A DNA stretch of 64,000 nucleotides. Source: an uncultured Latescibacterota bacterium. Its GTDB lineage: Bacteria; Latescibacterota; UBA2968. Within the stretch, counting starts at the first letter, position 1. Each line of letters opens with the position of its first letter. A program made the translations under genes and the position numbers. The DNA is taken from assembly GCA_951812755.1 (NCBI GenBank), contig OX638329.1, forward strand, positions 2,713,339 to 2,777,338, written 5' to 3'. Below are positions 25,633 through 33,945 of this stretch, piece after piece. The notes beneath the pieces were generated by a model. The model did no database searches, had not been told where the DNA came from, and saw nothing but the letters and a program-made list of their open reading frames with translations.

Positions 25633-26399
25633 TGAAGTATAGCGAGCCAATACGGGGGATTGATTTTCACTGTCACGTTGATCTTTATCCTAATCCTACC
25701 GAAGTGATCGCAGCGTGCGAAAGAGAGCAGATCGCTACGCTTGCGGTCACAACAACGCCGAAGGCTTGGCCTCAGAACAGACAGTGGACCGAGAGAAGTA
25801 GATATGTATTTTCGGCACTAGGTCTCCATCCTGAACTCGTCGGGGAACGTCACCGTGAGATAGCATTATTGGAAGAATATATGAAGGAGAGCCACTTTAT
25901 TGGGGAGATCGGACTTGATGGTAGTCCGCAGTATTATAAGCACTGGCAGGTACAAATCGAAGTCTTCACGCGAGCCTTAGATGCTGCACAGAGGCTCGGT
26001 AGGCGTATTGTCAGTATTCATAGCCGCAGAGCTGCAAGCAAGGTGGTGGAATGCCTAGAAGAGCGCACAACTTCTGACCGAGTTTTGCCGATCTTGCATT
26101 GGTTCTCTAGCTCTATGGCTGTTGGTCGCAAGGCTGCGAGTATAGGTTGTTATTTTTCAATCAACCATCAAATGCTTGAACACAATAGGGGAATCAGGCT
26201 AGTGAGGAACTTACCAGAAGATCGGCTGCTCACAGAAACCGATGCACCGCTCACCTTCATAGGTGAGCGCAAGAGTGAACCTACCGATGTCATCATGACC
26301 ACTGAACGTCTAGCAGTTGTAAGAGACATTTCTGTGGTCGAACTGAGGCGTATTATACGGGCTAATGCGATGCGAGTCTTCCGCTTTACAGATGTTTGA
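25629..26399 (+). CDS. qatD: QatD, TatD-family metal-dependent hydrolase
   Basis: A 256-residue amidohydrolase-fold protein of the TatD nuclease group. Metal ligands seen are HCH in GIDFHCHVD (His14, His16), Glu in IGEIGLDG, His in SIHSR, His in ILHWF and Asp in LTETDAP. TatD enzymes are Mg-dependent DNases or deoxyribonuclease-like hydrolases. As the third gene of qatBCD it is probably the nuclease-like component. ATG 25629 overlaps the qatC stop as ATGA. It is followed by 55 bases and then the DUF4062 gene in the same direction. All ligands are present, so it looks active. Confidence 0.88.
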   Translation: MMKYSEPIRGIDFHCHVDLYPNPTEVIAACEREQIATLAVTTTPKAWPQNRQWTERSRYVFSALGLHPELVGERHREIALLEEYMKESHFIGEIGLDGSPQYYKHWQVQIEVFTRALDAAQRLGRRIVSIHSRRAASKVVECLEERTTSDRVLPILHWFSSSMAVGRKAASIGCYFSINHQMLEHNRGIRLVRNLPEDRLLTETDAPLTFIGERKSEPTDVIMTTERLAVVRDISVVELRRIIRANAMRVFRFTDV

Positions 26400-26454
26400 T
26401 TAAATATGAATCTACGATAGATCTACTCTATCTCGCCAGTAAACAGGTTTTAAC

Positions 26455-28017
26455 ATGACACCACTTCGCATTTTTATTAGCAGCGTGCAGACAGAGTTCG
26501 CACAAGAGCGAGCGGCGTTGCGCGATTATCTGCGCGGAGATCCGTTGATGCGGCGGTTCTTCGAGGTGTTCTTGTTCGAGGAGGTTCCGGCCTCGGATCA
26601 ACGGCCCGATGCGCTTTATCTGGATGAGGTTGAACGATGCGATCTCTATGTGGGATTATTTGGAAGTGACTATGGGACTGAGGACGCAGAAGGTGTATCG
26701 CCTACGGAACGGGAGTTTGACCGCGCGACCACTCTGGGAGTGCATAGTCTGATCTTTGTGAAGGGAACAGAGAACCATGTCCGGCATCCGAAGATGGAGG
26801 CGTTGATCGGTAAGGCGCAGGCGGGGCTAATTCGGAAACGATTCAATACCCAGGCAGAACTGGTAACCGGTCTCTATGCGGCGTTGGTAGAGTACCTGGA
26901 AGTCAAAGAATTGATCCGCTGGGGGCCATTCGATGCGGCACCTTGCGCGAAGGCTGTGTTGGAAGATCTCGATTTCGAGCGAATCATTCGATTCATTCGC
27001 ACTGCACGCAGAGCCAGGCAGTTTCCGTTGACGGAAGATGCATCTCCCGAGGAGTTGTTGGAGCATCTGAAGCTTCTGAATGACGGGCGGTTGACAAATG
27101 CAGCGGTGTTGCTGTTCGGGAAGGCGCCTCAGCGGCATCTCATTTCTTCCGAAGTTAGATGTGCCCACTTCCACGGGACAGAGGTCGCCAAACCGATTCC
27201 GTCCTATCAGGTCTATAAGGGTACGGTGTTCGATCTTGTTGACCAGGCGGTAGATTTCGTGTTGAGCAAGATCAATCGGTCAATAGGCACACGGGTGGAG
27301 AGTGCCCGCGCTCCTCGTACCTATGAAATTCCAGAAGAAGTTGTGACAGAAGCCATTGTCAACGCAGTGGCGCACCGCGACTATACGGACAATGGTAGCG
27401 TGCAGGTCATGCTTTTTGCAGACAGGTTGGAGGTCTGGAATCCTGGCAGGCTACCGCCGCTACTAACACTGGAGAAGTTGCGGGTCGCGCACACGTCGAT
27501 ACCCGGCAATCCTCTGGTGGCAGAATCTATGTACCTTGCGGAATATATCGAACGAATGGGAACTGGAACGCTGGATATGATCCGTCGCTGTGTGAAAGCG
27601 GGTTTGCCCGAACCGGAGTTCACTATTCCTCAGGGATTTGTCACGACGGTTTGGCGAGCAGCATCTGCAGAGCAAGCTGGGGTGCAAGCTGGGGTGCAAG
27701 CTGGGGTGCAAGCTGGGGTGCAAGCTGGGGTGCAAGCTGGGGTGCAAGCTGGGGTGCAAGCTGAATTGTCAGTCAAGGATATTGCCATGCTACAAGCGTG
27801 TGTTCGGGAAGCGGCAACGAGTAGAGAGTTGTGGATAGTCGCGGGATATTCGACCCGAACAAGAAGCTTTGAGCAACAGCTTAGACGGCTATTAGCCGAC
27901 GAGTTACTGGAAATGACTGTCCCTGACAAACCGCGTAGCCCATTACAGAAGTATCGGCTAACGGACAAGGGACGGGTTGCTCTTTCAGGTCCGAAGACAA
28001 GGGATACAGAGGCATGA
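26455..28017 (+). CDS. DUF4062 protein with RecG-like ATPase C-terminal region
   Basis: A 520-residue multidomain protein. Residues about 1-100 are DUF4062 (RIFISSVQTEFAQERAALRDYL, LYVGLFGSDYG), a TIR/NTase-like module often found in defence and NLR-like proteins. The centre and second half resemble the C-terminal HATPase_c_4/RecG-like domain (EEVVTEAIVNAVAHRDYTDNG, DRLEVWNPGRLP, YIERMGTGTLDMI). A low-complexity linker of seven AGVQ units (27672-27755) precedes a C-terminal winged-helix-like region. It follows qatD by 55 bases and overlaps the next remnant by four. It could be a signal-responsive regulator or effector; this is inference from domain combination and position. Confidence 0.8.
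   Translation: MTPLRIFISSVQTEFAQERAALRDYLRGDPLMRRFFEVFLFEEVPASDQRPDALYLDEVERCDLYVGLFGSDYGTEDAEGVSPTEREFDRATTLGVHSLIFVKGTENHVRHPKMEALIGKAQAGLIRKRFNTQAELVTGLYAALVEYLEVKELIRWGPFDAAPCAKAVLEDLDFERIIRFIRTARRARQFPLTEDASPEELLEHLKLLNDGRLTNAAVLLFGKAPQRHLISSEVRCAHFHGTEVAKPIPSYQVYKGTVFDLVDQAVDFVLSKINRSIGTRVESARAPRTYEIPEEVVTEAIVNAVAHRDYTDNGSVQVMLFADRLEVWNPGRLPPLLTLEKLRVAHTSIPGNPLVAESMYLAEYIERMGTGTLDMIRRCVKAGLPEPEFTIPQGFVTTVWRAASAEQAGVQAGVQAGVQAGVQAGVQAGVQAGVQAELSVKDIAMLQACVREAATSRELWIVAGYSTRTRSFEQQLRRLLADELLEMTVPDKPRSPLQKYRLTDKGRVALSGPKTRDTEA
27672..27755 (+). repeat. Seven perfect 12-bp tandem repeats in a coding linker
   Basis: GCAAGCTGGGGT occurs seven times without change, encoding AGVQ units between the ATPase-like domain and the C-terminal winged-helix region. 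Because 12 is a multiple of 3, copy-number change alters linker length without frameshift. Confidence 0.95.
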
Positions 28018-28404
28018 GCGAGAGTCAGAACATCGAATGGAAAGAGACCTGGCGAGACGAATACCTGAAATGGGTCTATGGATTCGCCAACGCTCAGGGC
28101 GGCGACGGTCTGTGGTTGAGGTTCCCGTTCTCCGCTGCGTATCAAGTGCCCGATTCCCTTGCTGGTAGTGCCGCTGCCCCAAAGATTGCCCCAAGAAACT
28201 ACCCAAGAAACTACCCAAGAAACTACCCAAGAACAAATTTTGGCCTTACTCGAAGCCGAGCTTGAGCTAACTCAGCGTATGTTGGCTGAACGTGTTGGCC
28301 TTACGCCGGATGGGGTCAAGTACCACTTGACAAAGCTGCGTGCCGCTGGTGCTATCCGTCATGTCGGATCGACCAAAGCTGGTCGATGGGAGGTGCTGAA
28401 GTGA
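28014..28404 (+). pseudogene. Remnant of an AlbA_2/winged-helix ATP-binding regulator
   Basis: Frame 1 from ATG 28014 gives the typical N-terminus of AlbA-type proteins (SESQNIEWKETWRDEYLKW, GFANAQGG) and then loses similarity near 28104. A second frame, shifted by one, gives an ETTQ repeat linker and a C-terminal winged helix (ERVGLTPDGVKYHLTKLRAAG) ending at 28404. The several hundred residues expected between are absent. This is therefore an internal deletion with frameshift. Three perfect 12-bp repeats (CAAGAAACTACC, 28192-28227) lie at the linker. The start overlaps the DUF4062 stop. Confidence 0.8.
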
Positions 28405-28432
28405 GTCTCTTCAAAGCAAGAGGAATAGAGGT

Positions 28433-31405
28433 ATGAGCACTGTAGGACAACGGGAAATCCTCACGCAGAAGCGTGTGATTGCGTTTTTTAAGGATGCGCT
28501 GGGCTATGCCTATCTCGGCAATTGGCAGGACCGCGATAATAACCGCAATATTGAGAGGGAATTGGTTATTGACTGGCTCGAAGGTCAGGGGCATAGCAGG
28601 AAGATTATCGAGAAGGTGCTGTTTGATCTGGGCAAGGCGGCTGCGCTTGGAGGGAGTAAGACGCTTTACGATGTCAACCGCGAGGTCTATAGTTTGTTGC
28701 GCTATGGCGTGAAGGTGCAGCGGGATGTGGGCGAGCATACCGATACGGTCTGGTTGATTGACTGGAAAAATCCGGACAAAAACGACTTTGCCATTGCCGA
28801 GGAGGTGACAGTTACAGCAGAGAATACCAGGCGACCGGACATTGTGCTCTATGTCAATGGTATTGCGCTGGGGGTGTTGGAGCTAAAGCGTTCTACGGTC
28901 TCGGTGACTGAGGGTATCCGCCAGAATCTCGACAGCCAGAAAAAGGCGTTTATTCGTCCGTTCTATACCACGGTGCAACTCGTGATGGCTGGCAATGAAA
29001 CCGAGGGGGTGCGCTATGGCGTGATCGAGACACCGGAGAAGTACTGGTTGCGCTGGAAGGAAGCTGGGGCGCATCCGGACGCTGGCGATAATCCGCTGTT
29101 GCGGGAACTGAGCCAACTTTGTGGGAAGGAGCGATTGCTCGAGATCATCCACGATTTCATTGTTTTTGACGCGGGGATTAAGAAGACTTGTCGGCACAAT
29201 CAGTATTTTGGGGTGCGAGCGGCTCAGGAACAGGTGAAACGACGCGAGGGTGGCATTATCTGGCATACTCAGGGTAGTGGTAAGAGCCTGGTCATGGTCT
29301 GGCTGGCGAAGTGGATTCGTGAAAATATTACTGATCCCCGGGTGCTAATCATCACTGATCGCACGGAACTGGATGAACAGATTGAAAAGGTGTTCAAGGG
29401 GGTTAGTGAAGACATATACCGGACGAGTAGCGGTGCGGATCTGGTGCGCGTGCTCAATGCTGGCGACGAGTGGCTGATCTGTTCGTTGATTCAAAAGTTC
29501 GGTACGTCGGAGGAAGGCGATATCGACGCATTTATCGAGGATATTCGCAGGCATCTGCCCAGAGGATTCCATGCAAAGGGCGAGATATTCGTTTTTGTGG
29601 ATGAGTGCCACCGCACCCAGTCCGGAAAACTTCACGAGGCAATGAAGACTGTGTTGCCGAGCGCAATGCTGATCGGCTTTACCGGGACGCCGCTGCTCAA
29701 AGCCGATAAAAGGCGGAGTATCGAGACCTTTGGGCCGTACATTCACACCTACAAGTACGACGAGGCTGTGAGCGACAATGTGGTGTTGGACTTGCGTTAC
29801 GAGGCGCGCGATATTGACCAGAATATTACCTCGCAGGATAGGATCGACCAGTGGTTCGAGCTTAAAACCAGGGGGCTGACCAACGCGGCGAAGGCGCAGC
29901 TCAAAAGACGATGGGGTACGATGCGGCAGGTGCTGAGTTCGCAGGATCGGCTGCAGAAGATTGTCGCCGATATTTTGCTTGATATGGAAACGCGCGACCG
30001 GCTACAGAGTGGCCACGGTAATGCGATGCTTGTTTCCGGCAGTATTTATTCGGCCTGTCGCTTATTTGAGATGTTTCAGCAGACTGATTTGGCGGATAAA
30101 TGCGCCATTGTGACTTCTTATAGACCTGCTCCGGCGGATATCAAGGGCGAAGAGTCCGGCGAGGGGCTTACCGAGAAGTTGCGCCAGTTCGATATCTATC
30201 GAAAGATGCTCGCGGCGCACTTTAACGAACCGGAAGACACGGCAATGAATAAGGTTGGGCAGTTTGAGCGGGAAGTGAAGAAGCGCTTTGTCGATGAGCC
30301 AGGTCGGATGAAGCTCTTGATCGTGGTCGATAAATTACTGACTGGCTTCGATGCTCCGCCAGCGACGTATCTTTACATCGACAAGCAGATGCAAGATCAC
30401 GGCCTGTTTCAGGCGATATGCCGCGTCAATCGCCTCGATGGCGAGGATAAGGAATACGGCTATATTATTGATTACAAGGATCTGTTCCGATCGCTGGAGC
30501 GGTCAATCCGGGATTATACAGGCGAGGCTTTTGAAGGTTATGACGACGATGACGTGAGGGGGTTATTGAAGGATCGGCTTCAGCAGGGGAGGGAGCGGCT
30601 GGAGGAGACACGCGAGGCGGTTAAGGCACTGTGCGAGCCGGTGGCGCCTCCGCGCGATACTGCGGATTATTTGCGCTTCTTTTGCGCTGCTGACAACGAT
30701 GGGCAACTTAATGATAAAGAGCCCAGACGCATAGCCCTCTATAAGATGTCCGCGGCGTTTCTGCGGGCTTATGCCAACATAGCCAATGAGATGCGCGAGG
30801 CCGGGTACTCCGACGATGAGGTGCAGGATATCAAGGCCGAAGTGGGGCACTACGAGAAGGTGCGCGAGGAGGTCAAGCTTGCCAGTGGTGATTATATCAA
30901 TCTGAAGATGTACGAACCGGCAATGCGGCATTTGCTCGATACGTATATCCGCGCAGAGGAGAGCGAGGAGCTTTCGACATTTGACGATTTGACGCTCGTG
31001 GAACTGATTGTCGAGCGCGGCGATGCAGCGTTGGATGCGCTACCCGAGGGTATCCGGAAGAATCCCGAAGCCATAGCCGAAACGGTTGAGAACAATGTGC
31101 GGCGGCTCATTATCGACGAGATGGCGGTCAATCCCAGGTATTATGAGAAGATGTCGGAGTTGTTGGATGCTCTGATTCACCAGCGCAAGCAAGAGGCAAT
31201 AGACTACAAGGATTACTTGTCCCGGATCGTCGCACTGACTGAGAGGGTCAGCAATCCGCAGACGCAGGCCTCCTATCCTTCCAGCATCGACAGTGGCGCA
31301 TTGCGAGCACTTTTCGATAATTTGCTTTGCAGGTGCGAGGCCCAACGCTTTCCTACGACGCCGAGCCACTGGTGGATCTCAAAGCGGCGAAGGCACTTGC
31401 CATAG
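28433..31405 (+). CDS. hsdR: Type I restriction endonuclease HsdR, C-terminus frameshifted
   Basis: A 990-residue motor/nuclease subunit. The N-terminal nuclease motif lies in RPDIVLYVNGIALGVLELKR (PD...ExK, about 133-152). The helicase core has Walker A TQGSGKS, FVDECHRTQSG (DECH box) and IGFTGTPLLK. HsdR translocates DNA and cleaves non-self DNA in complex with HsdM and HsdS. ATG 28433 follows AGAGGAATAGAGGT. After AALRALFDN near 31318 the frame gives unrelated residues, while the expected C-terminal domain appears in another frame at 31327-31554. The C-terminus is therefore probably lost by a frameshift. It is separated from hsdM/hsdS by the qat insertion, about 5 kb. Confidence 0.9.
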   Translation: MSTVGQREILTQKRVIAFFKDALGYAYLGNWQDRDNNRNIERELVIDWLEGQGHSRKIIEKVLFDLGKAAALGGSKTLYDVNREVYSLLRYGVKVQRDVGEHTDTVWLIDWKNPDKNDFAIAEEVTVTAENTRRPDIVLYVNGIALGVLELKRSTVSVTEGIRQNLDSQKKAFIRPFYTTVQLVMAGNETEGVRYGVIETPEKYWLRWKEAGAHPDAGDNPLLRELSQLCGKERLLEIIHDFIVFDAGIKKTCRHNQYFGVRAAQEQVKRREGGIIWHTQGSGKSLVMVWLAKWIRENITDPRVLIITDRTELDEQIEKVFKGVSEDIYRTSSGADLVRVLNAGDEWLICSLIQKFGTSEEGDIDAFIEDIRRHLPRGFHAKGEIFVFVDECHRTQSGKLHEAMKTVLPSAMLIGFTGTPLLKADKRRSIETFGPYIHTYKYDEAVSDNVVLDLRYEARDIDQNITSQDRIDQWFELKTRGLTNAAKAQLKRRWGTMRQVLSSQDRLQKIVADILLDMETRDRLQSGHGNAMLVSGSIYSACRLFEMFQQTDLADKCAIVTSYRPAPADIKGEESGEGLTEKLRQFDIYRKMLAAHFNEPEDTAMNKVGQFEREVKKRFVDEPGRMKLLIVVDKLLTGFDAPPATYLYIDKQMQDHGLFQAICRVNRLDGEDKEYGYIIDYKDLFRSLERSIRDYTGEAFEGYDDDDVRGLLKDRLQQGRERLEETREAVKALCEPVAPPRDTADYLRFFCAADNDGQLNDKEPRRIALYKMSAAFLRAYANIANEMREAGYSDDEVQDIKAEVGHYEKVREEVKLASGDYINLKMYEPAMRHLLDTYIRAEESEELSTFDDLTLVELIVERGDAALDALPEGIRKNPEAIAETVENNVRRLIIDEMAVNPRYYEKMSELLDALIHQRKQEAIDYKDYLSRIVALTERVSNPQTQASYPSSIDSGALRALFDNLLCRCEAQRFPTTPSHWWISKRRRHLP

Positions 31406-31554
31406 ATCACGCTATTCGCAGTGTGAAGAAAGCAGACTGGCGGGGTAACAAGTTCAAGGAACGCGAGGTCCTCAGAGCAATCAAGTCAGAACTCGACGAC
31501 GAAAGTCTTGCAGAACAGATCTTCGCGATAGTGAAAAATCAACGGGACTATTGA
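31327..31554 (+). pseudogene. C-terminal fragment of HsdR in a shifted frame
   Basis: About 70 residues (YDAEPLVDLKAAKALAIDHA, then KKADWRGNKFKEREV and ending IFAIVKNQRDY) match the conserved HsdR C-terminal helical domain, normally continuous with the preceding gene. The frame differs from hsdR by one position. The break lies between about 31318 and 31345. The following metallopeptidase gene starts at the next base after its stop region (TGAGGTG). Confidence 0.8.
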
Positions 31555-31555
31555 G

Positions 31556-32278
31556 GTGGAAGGCCATCGCATCGACATAGGCGGGATATCGGTAGAGGTG
31601 GTCCGCAAGGATATTAAAAATCTCCATGTGGGTGTGTATCCACCAGGTGGTCGGGTACGAGTGGCTGCTCCGCTGCGTCTTGATGATGACGCTGTGCGGC
31701 TGGCTGTTATTTCGCGTATAGGATGGATTAGGCGGAAACGGGCGGAATTTGAGCAGCAGGATCGCCAATCTCAGCGGGAGTTTGTGACCGGAGAGAGCCA
31801 TTATTTTAGAGGACGACGCTACAGGCTCAAGGTGATTGAGCACGATGGTCGCCCGGGTGTTCATCTGCTTAACAACACGACACTGGGGTTACGCATCCGT
31901 CCGGGTGATAATCGAGATACTCGGGAAGCGATACTTCATCGCTGGTATCGCCGCCAACTCCGCGACCAATTGCCCCCGCTTCTCGCCAAATGGGAAGGGA
32001 AAATAGGCGTGAAGGTTGCCGAGGTTCGTATCAAAAAGATGAAGACCCGCTGGGGGTCATGCAATGCTGAAGATAGGCGCATCTGGGTAAATCTGGAACT
32101 CGCCAAAAAACCGGCTGTGTGTCTGGCGTACATTCTTGTACACGAGATGGTACATTTGATTGAACCCAGTCACAATGATCGGTTTCGGGATTTGATGGAT
32201 ACGTTCATGCCTCAGTGGCATTTGCATCGAGATGTGCTCAACCGCGCCCCGCTCGCTCATGAAGACTGGCGTTATTGA
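31556..32278 (+). CDS. YgjP-like/DUF45 zinc metallopeptidase
   Basis: A 240-residue protein of the M48-related YgjP/WLM-type family. The zinc signature HEMVH (VHEMVHLIEPSHNDRF) is complete, with the trailing His-N-D-R-F typical of YgjP. Upstream features are a beta-rich N-terminal domain (HIGVYPPGGRVRVAAP type) and RWGSCNAEDRRIWVNLELA. It starts with GTG 31556 directly after the HsdR C-terminal fragment, and genes of this family commonly follow type I hsdR. Its role in the system is not established; it may process or regulate the complex. No damage seen. Confidence 0.85.
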   Translation: MEGHRIDIGGISVEVVRKDIKNLHVGVYPPGGRVRVAAPLRLDDDAVRLAVISRIGWIRRKRAEFEQQDRQSQREFVTGESHYFRGRRYRLKVIEHDGRPGVHLLNNTTLGLRIRPGDNRDTREAILHRWYRRQLRDQLPPLLAKWEGKIGVKVAEVRIKKMKTRWGSCNAEDRRIWVNLELAKKPAVCLAYILVHEMVHLIEPSHNDRFRDLMDTFMPQWHLHRDVLNRAPLAHEDWRY

Positions 32279-32348
32279 ATGGAATTGCGAGCATCCGATC
32301 AACTGGGATAGTCCAGTTTTAGGCTACGAAAGACTGAGGGTCAGAGTG

Positions 32349-33254
32349 ATGAAACGTTCGGAACTTCTCGAATTAATAGCCGGAGGTGAGAACTCTGGTG
32401 TAGAGTTCAAGCGGGATGACTTGCGTCCGGAGCAGCTCGCGAGGGAACTATTGCCCGTTTCTGGCAGCGACTATCGCGATTTGAGCAGGGAAAGGCTGGT
32501 GGATTATCTCACCGCTATTGTCGGAGATCGAGATGTACCGGAGACCGACGAGGCGTGGAACGAGCGGCTTTGCGCGTTGGGATTTATGGTCGAGCGGGAG
32601 GATGGCCCACCCGCCTGTACGATCGCCGGGTTGATTTTGTTCGGCTATCGACCGCGCCGCCTGTTGCGCCATGCCGGTATTCGCTGGATGTGTTTCGATG
32701 GGGAGGAGAAGACCTATGAGGCTCTTGACGATCAGGTGATTGAAGGACCTCTTGTCGATCTCTGGCGGGTGCTGTCGGGGGGGCGTGAACTTGTGGAAAA
32801 GGGTCTCATTGAACGCCTTGCCGATGCGATGCGGCCATTCGTGTCCAAGGAGGCGGGGCAGGTAGATGAGTCTATGCGTCGGGAACGGCGTTGGCACTAT
32901 CCGCTGGATGCTCTGCGCGAAGGCATTGTCAACGCGCTCACGCATCGGGACTGGACGCGATATGAGCAAATCGAGGTGGCCCGTTACGCAGATCGCATTG
33001 AGATTACAAGCCCTGGTGCGTTGCAAAATGGCATGACAATTGAAAAAATGGTCGCTGGCCAGCGCATTCCCCGCAATTTGCTCATCTCCGAGACATTGCG
33101 GGACTATAGCTATTCCGATGCACGCGGCATGGGGGTACGGAACAAGATCATTCCACTGATGCGGGCGCAAAACGGCGTTGACCCGGAGTTCGAGGCGACC
33201 GAAGATTACTTGCGGTTGACGTTGCGCCGAGGCTCACCTCAGCGTTCAGGATGA
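32349..33254 (+). CDS. RecG-like ATP-binding protein with most of the AlbA domain missing
   Basis: A 301-residue protein. The N-terminus is the start of an AlbA_2 domain (MKRSELLELIAGGENSGVEF). It then jumps directly from RPEQLARE to LLPVSGSDYRDLSRERLVDYL, which in full-length relatives follows a ~115-residue AlbA core. The remainder is conserved: TIAGLILFGYRPRRLLRHAG, the N-box HATPase region EGIVNALTHRDW, and ARGMGVRNKIIP. The deletion is in frame, so a shortened product is possible. The start is ATG 32349. It ends the defence island before the IS607-type element. Relatives act as transcription regulators or helicase-associated proteins; function here is uncertain. Confidence 0.75.
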   Translation: MKRSELLELIAGGENSGVEFKRDDLRPEQLARELLPVSGSDYRDLSRERLVDYLTAIVGDRDVPETDEAWNERLCALGFMVEREDGPPACTIAGLILFGYRPRRLLRHAGIRWMCFDGEEKTYEALDDQVIEGPLVDLWRVLSGGRELVEKGLIERLADAMRPFVSKEAGQVDESMRRERRWHYPLDALREGIVNALTHRDWTRYEQIEVARYADRIEITSPGALQNGMTIEKMVAGQRIPRNLLISETLRDYSYSDARGMGVRNKIIPLMRAQNGVDPEFEATEDYLRLTLRRGSPQRSG

Positions 33255-33369
33255 AGGGCATTTTCAGGCAATTTTAATCGACATTTTTATCATAATACAT
33301 CTATCTGCAAGGGCTAACGCAAAGTAGATAAAACATTTACTTTTGCTAACTTTTTTGTATATCATTGAT

Positions 33370-33945
33370 ATGAATTATGTTCCGAGTAGAGTTGCATGCG
33401 AGCGATTAGGATTGCAGCCCAACACATTGAGGCGTTGGGCTGATACTGGTCGTATTAAATCTTTTCGCACAAAAACGGGACAGCGCAGATATGATGTCGA
33501 TGACTACTTGCGAGGGTCAATTAGCCCTGCCGTTGTTTGCTACTGCCGAGTCAGTAGCCCAAAACAAAAAGACGACCTTGATAGACAAGTCGCGTCTATG
33601 CAAGAGCAATTCAAAGGAGCGGAAATTGTCAAAGACATTGGCGGTGGACTCAACTACAAGCGAAGAGGATTACTTTCCATATTGGAGCGACTACATAGCG
33701 GGGAAAAACTCAAAATTGTGGTTGCCCACAAAGACCGTCTTACAAGATTTGGCTTTGAACTCATTGAGTGGATGGCGCAACAAAACGGTGGCGAGGTCGT
33801 GGTTCTCAGCAGAAATGACGAGAGTCCACAAGAAGAACTTGTCCACGATATTTTGTCCATCTTGCATACGTTCTCTCGCAGATTGCACGGACTTAGACGC
33901 TACCATAGTCAGATCAAAAAAGATACGTCTTTATCTGACGGCTGA
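33370..33945 (+). CDS. tnpA: IS607-family serine recombinase TnpA
   Basis: A 191-residue transposase. An N-terminal MerR-like winged helix (ACERLGLQPNTLRRWADTGR) binds the element ends. The serine-resolvase catalytic domain has VVCYCRVSSPKQKDDLDRQ with the catalytic Ser, and later AHKDRLTRFGFELIEW with the arginines used in strand exchange. The start is ATG 33370 (an in-frame TTG at 33343 is less likely). The 3' end overlaps tnpB by about 130 bases in another frame, as usual in IS607. The gene looks intact, so the element may be active. Confidence 0.92.
   Translation: MNYVPSRVACERLGLQPNTLRRWADTGRIKSFRTKTGQRRYDVDDYLRGSISPAVVCYCRVSSPKQKDDLDRQVASMQEQFKGAEIVKDIGGGLNYKRRGLLSILERLHSGEKLKIVVAHKDRLTRFGFELIEWMAQQNGGEVVVLSRNDESPQEELVHDILSILHTFSRRLHGLRRYHSQIKKDTSLSDG

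Noticed and set aside
27672-27755. Possible CRISPR or satellite array
   Set aside because: The 12-bp repeats have no spacers and stay in one reading frame.
33491-33814. Long N-terminal extension of tnpB (108 residues)
   Set aside because: It is the tnpA gene read in another frame; the first plausible TnpB sequence begins after 33815.
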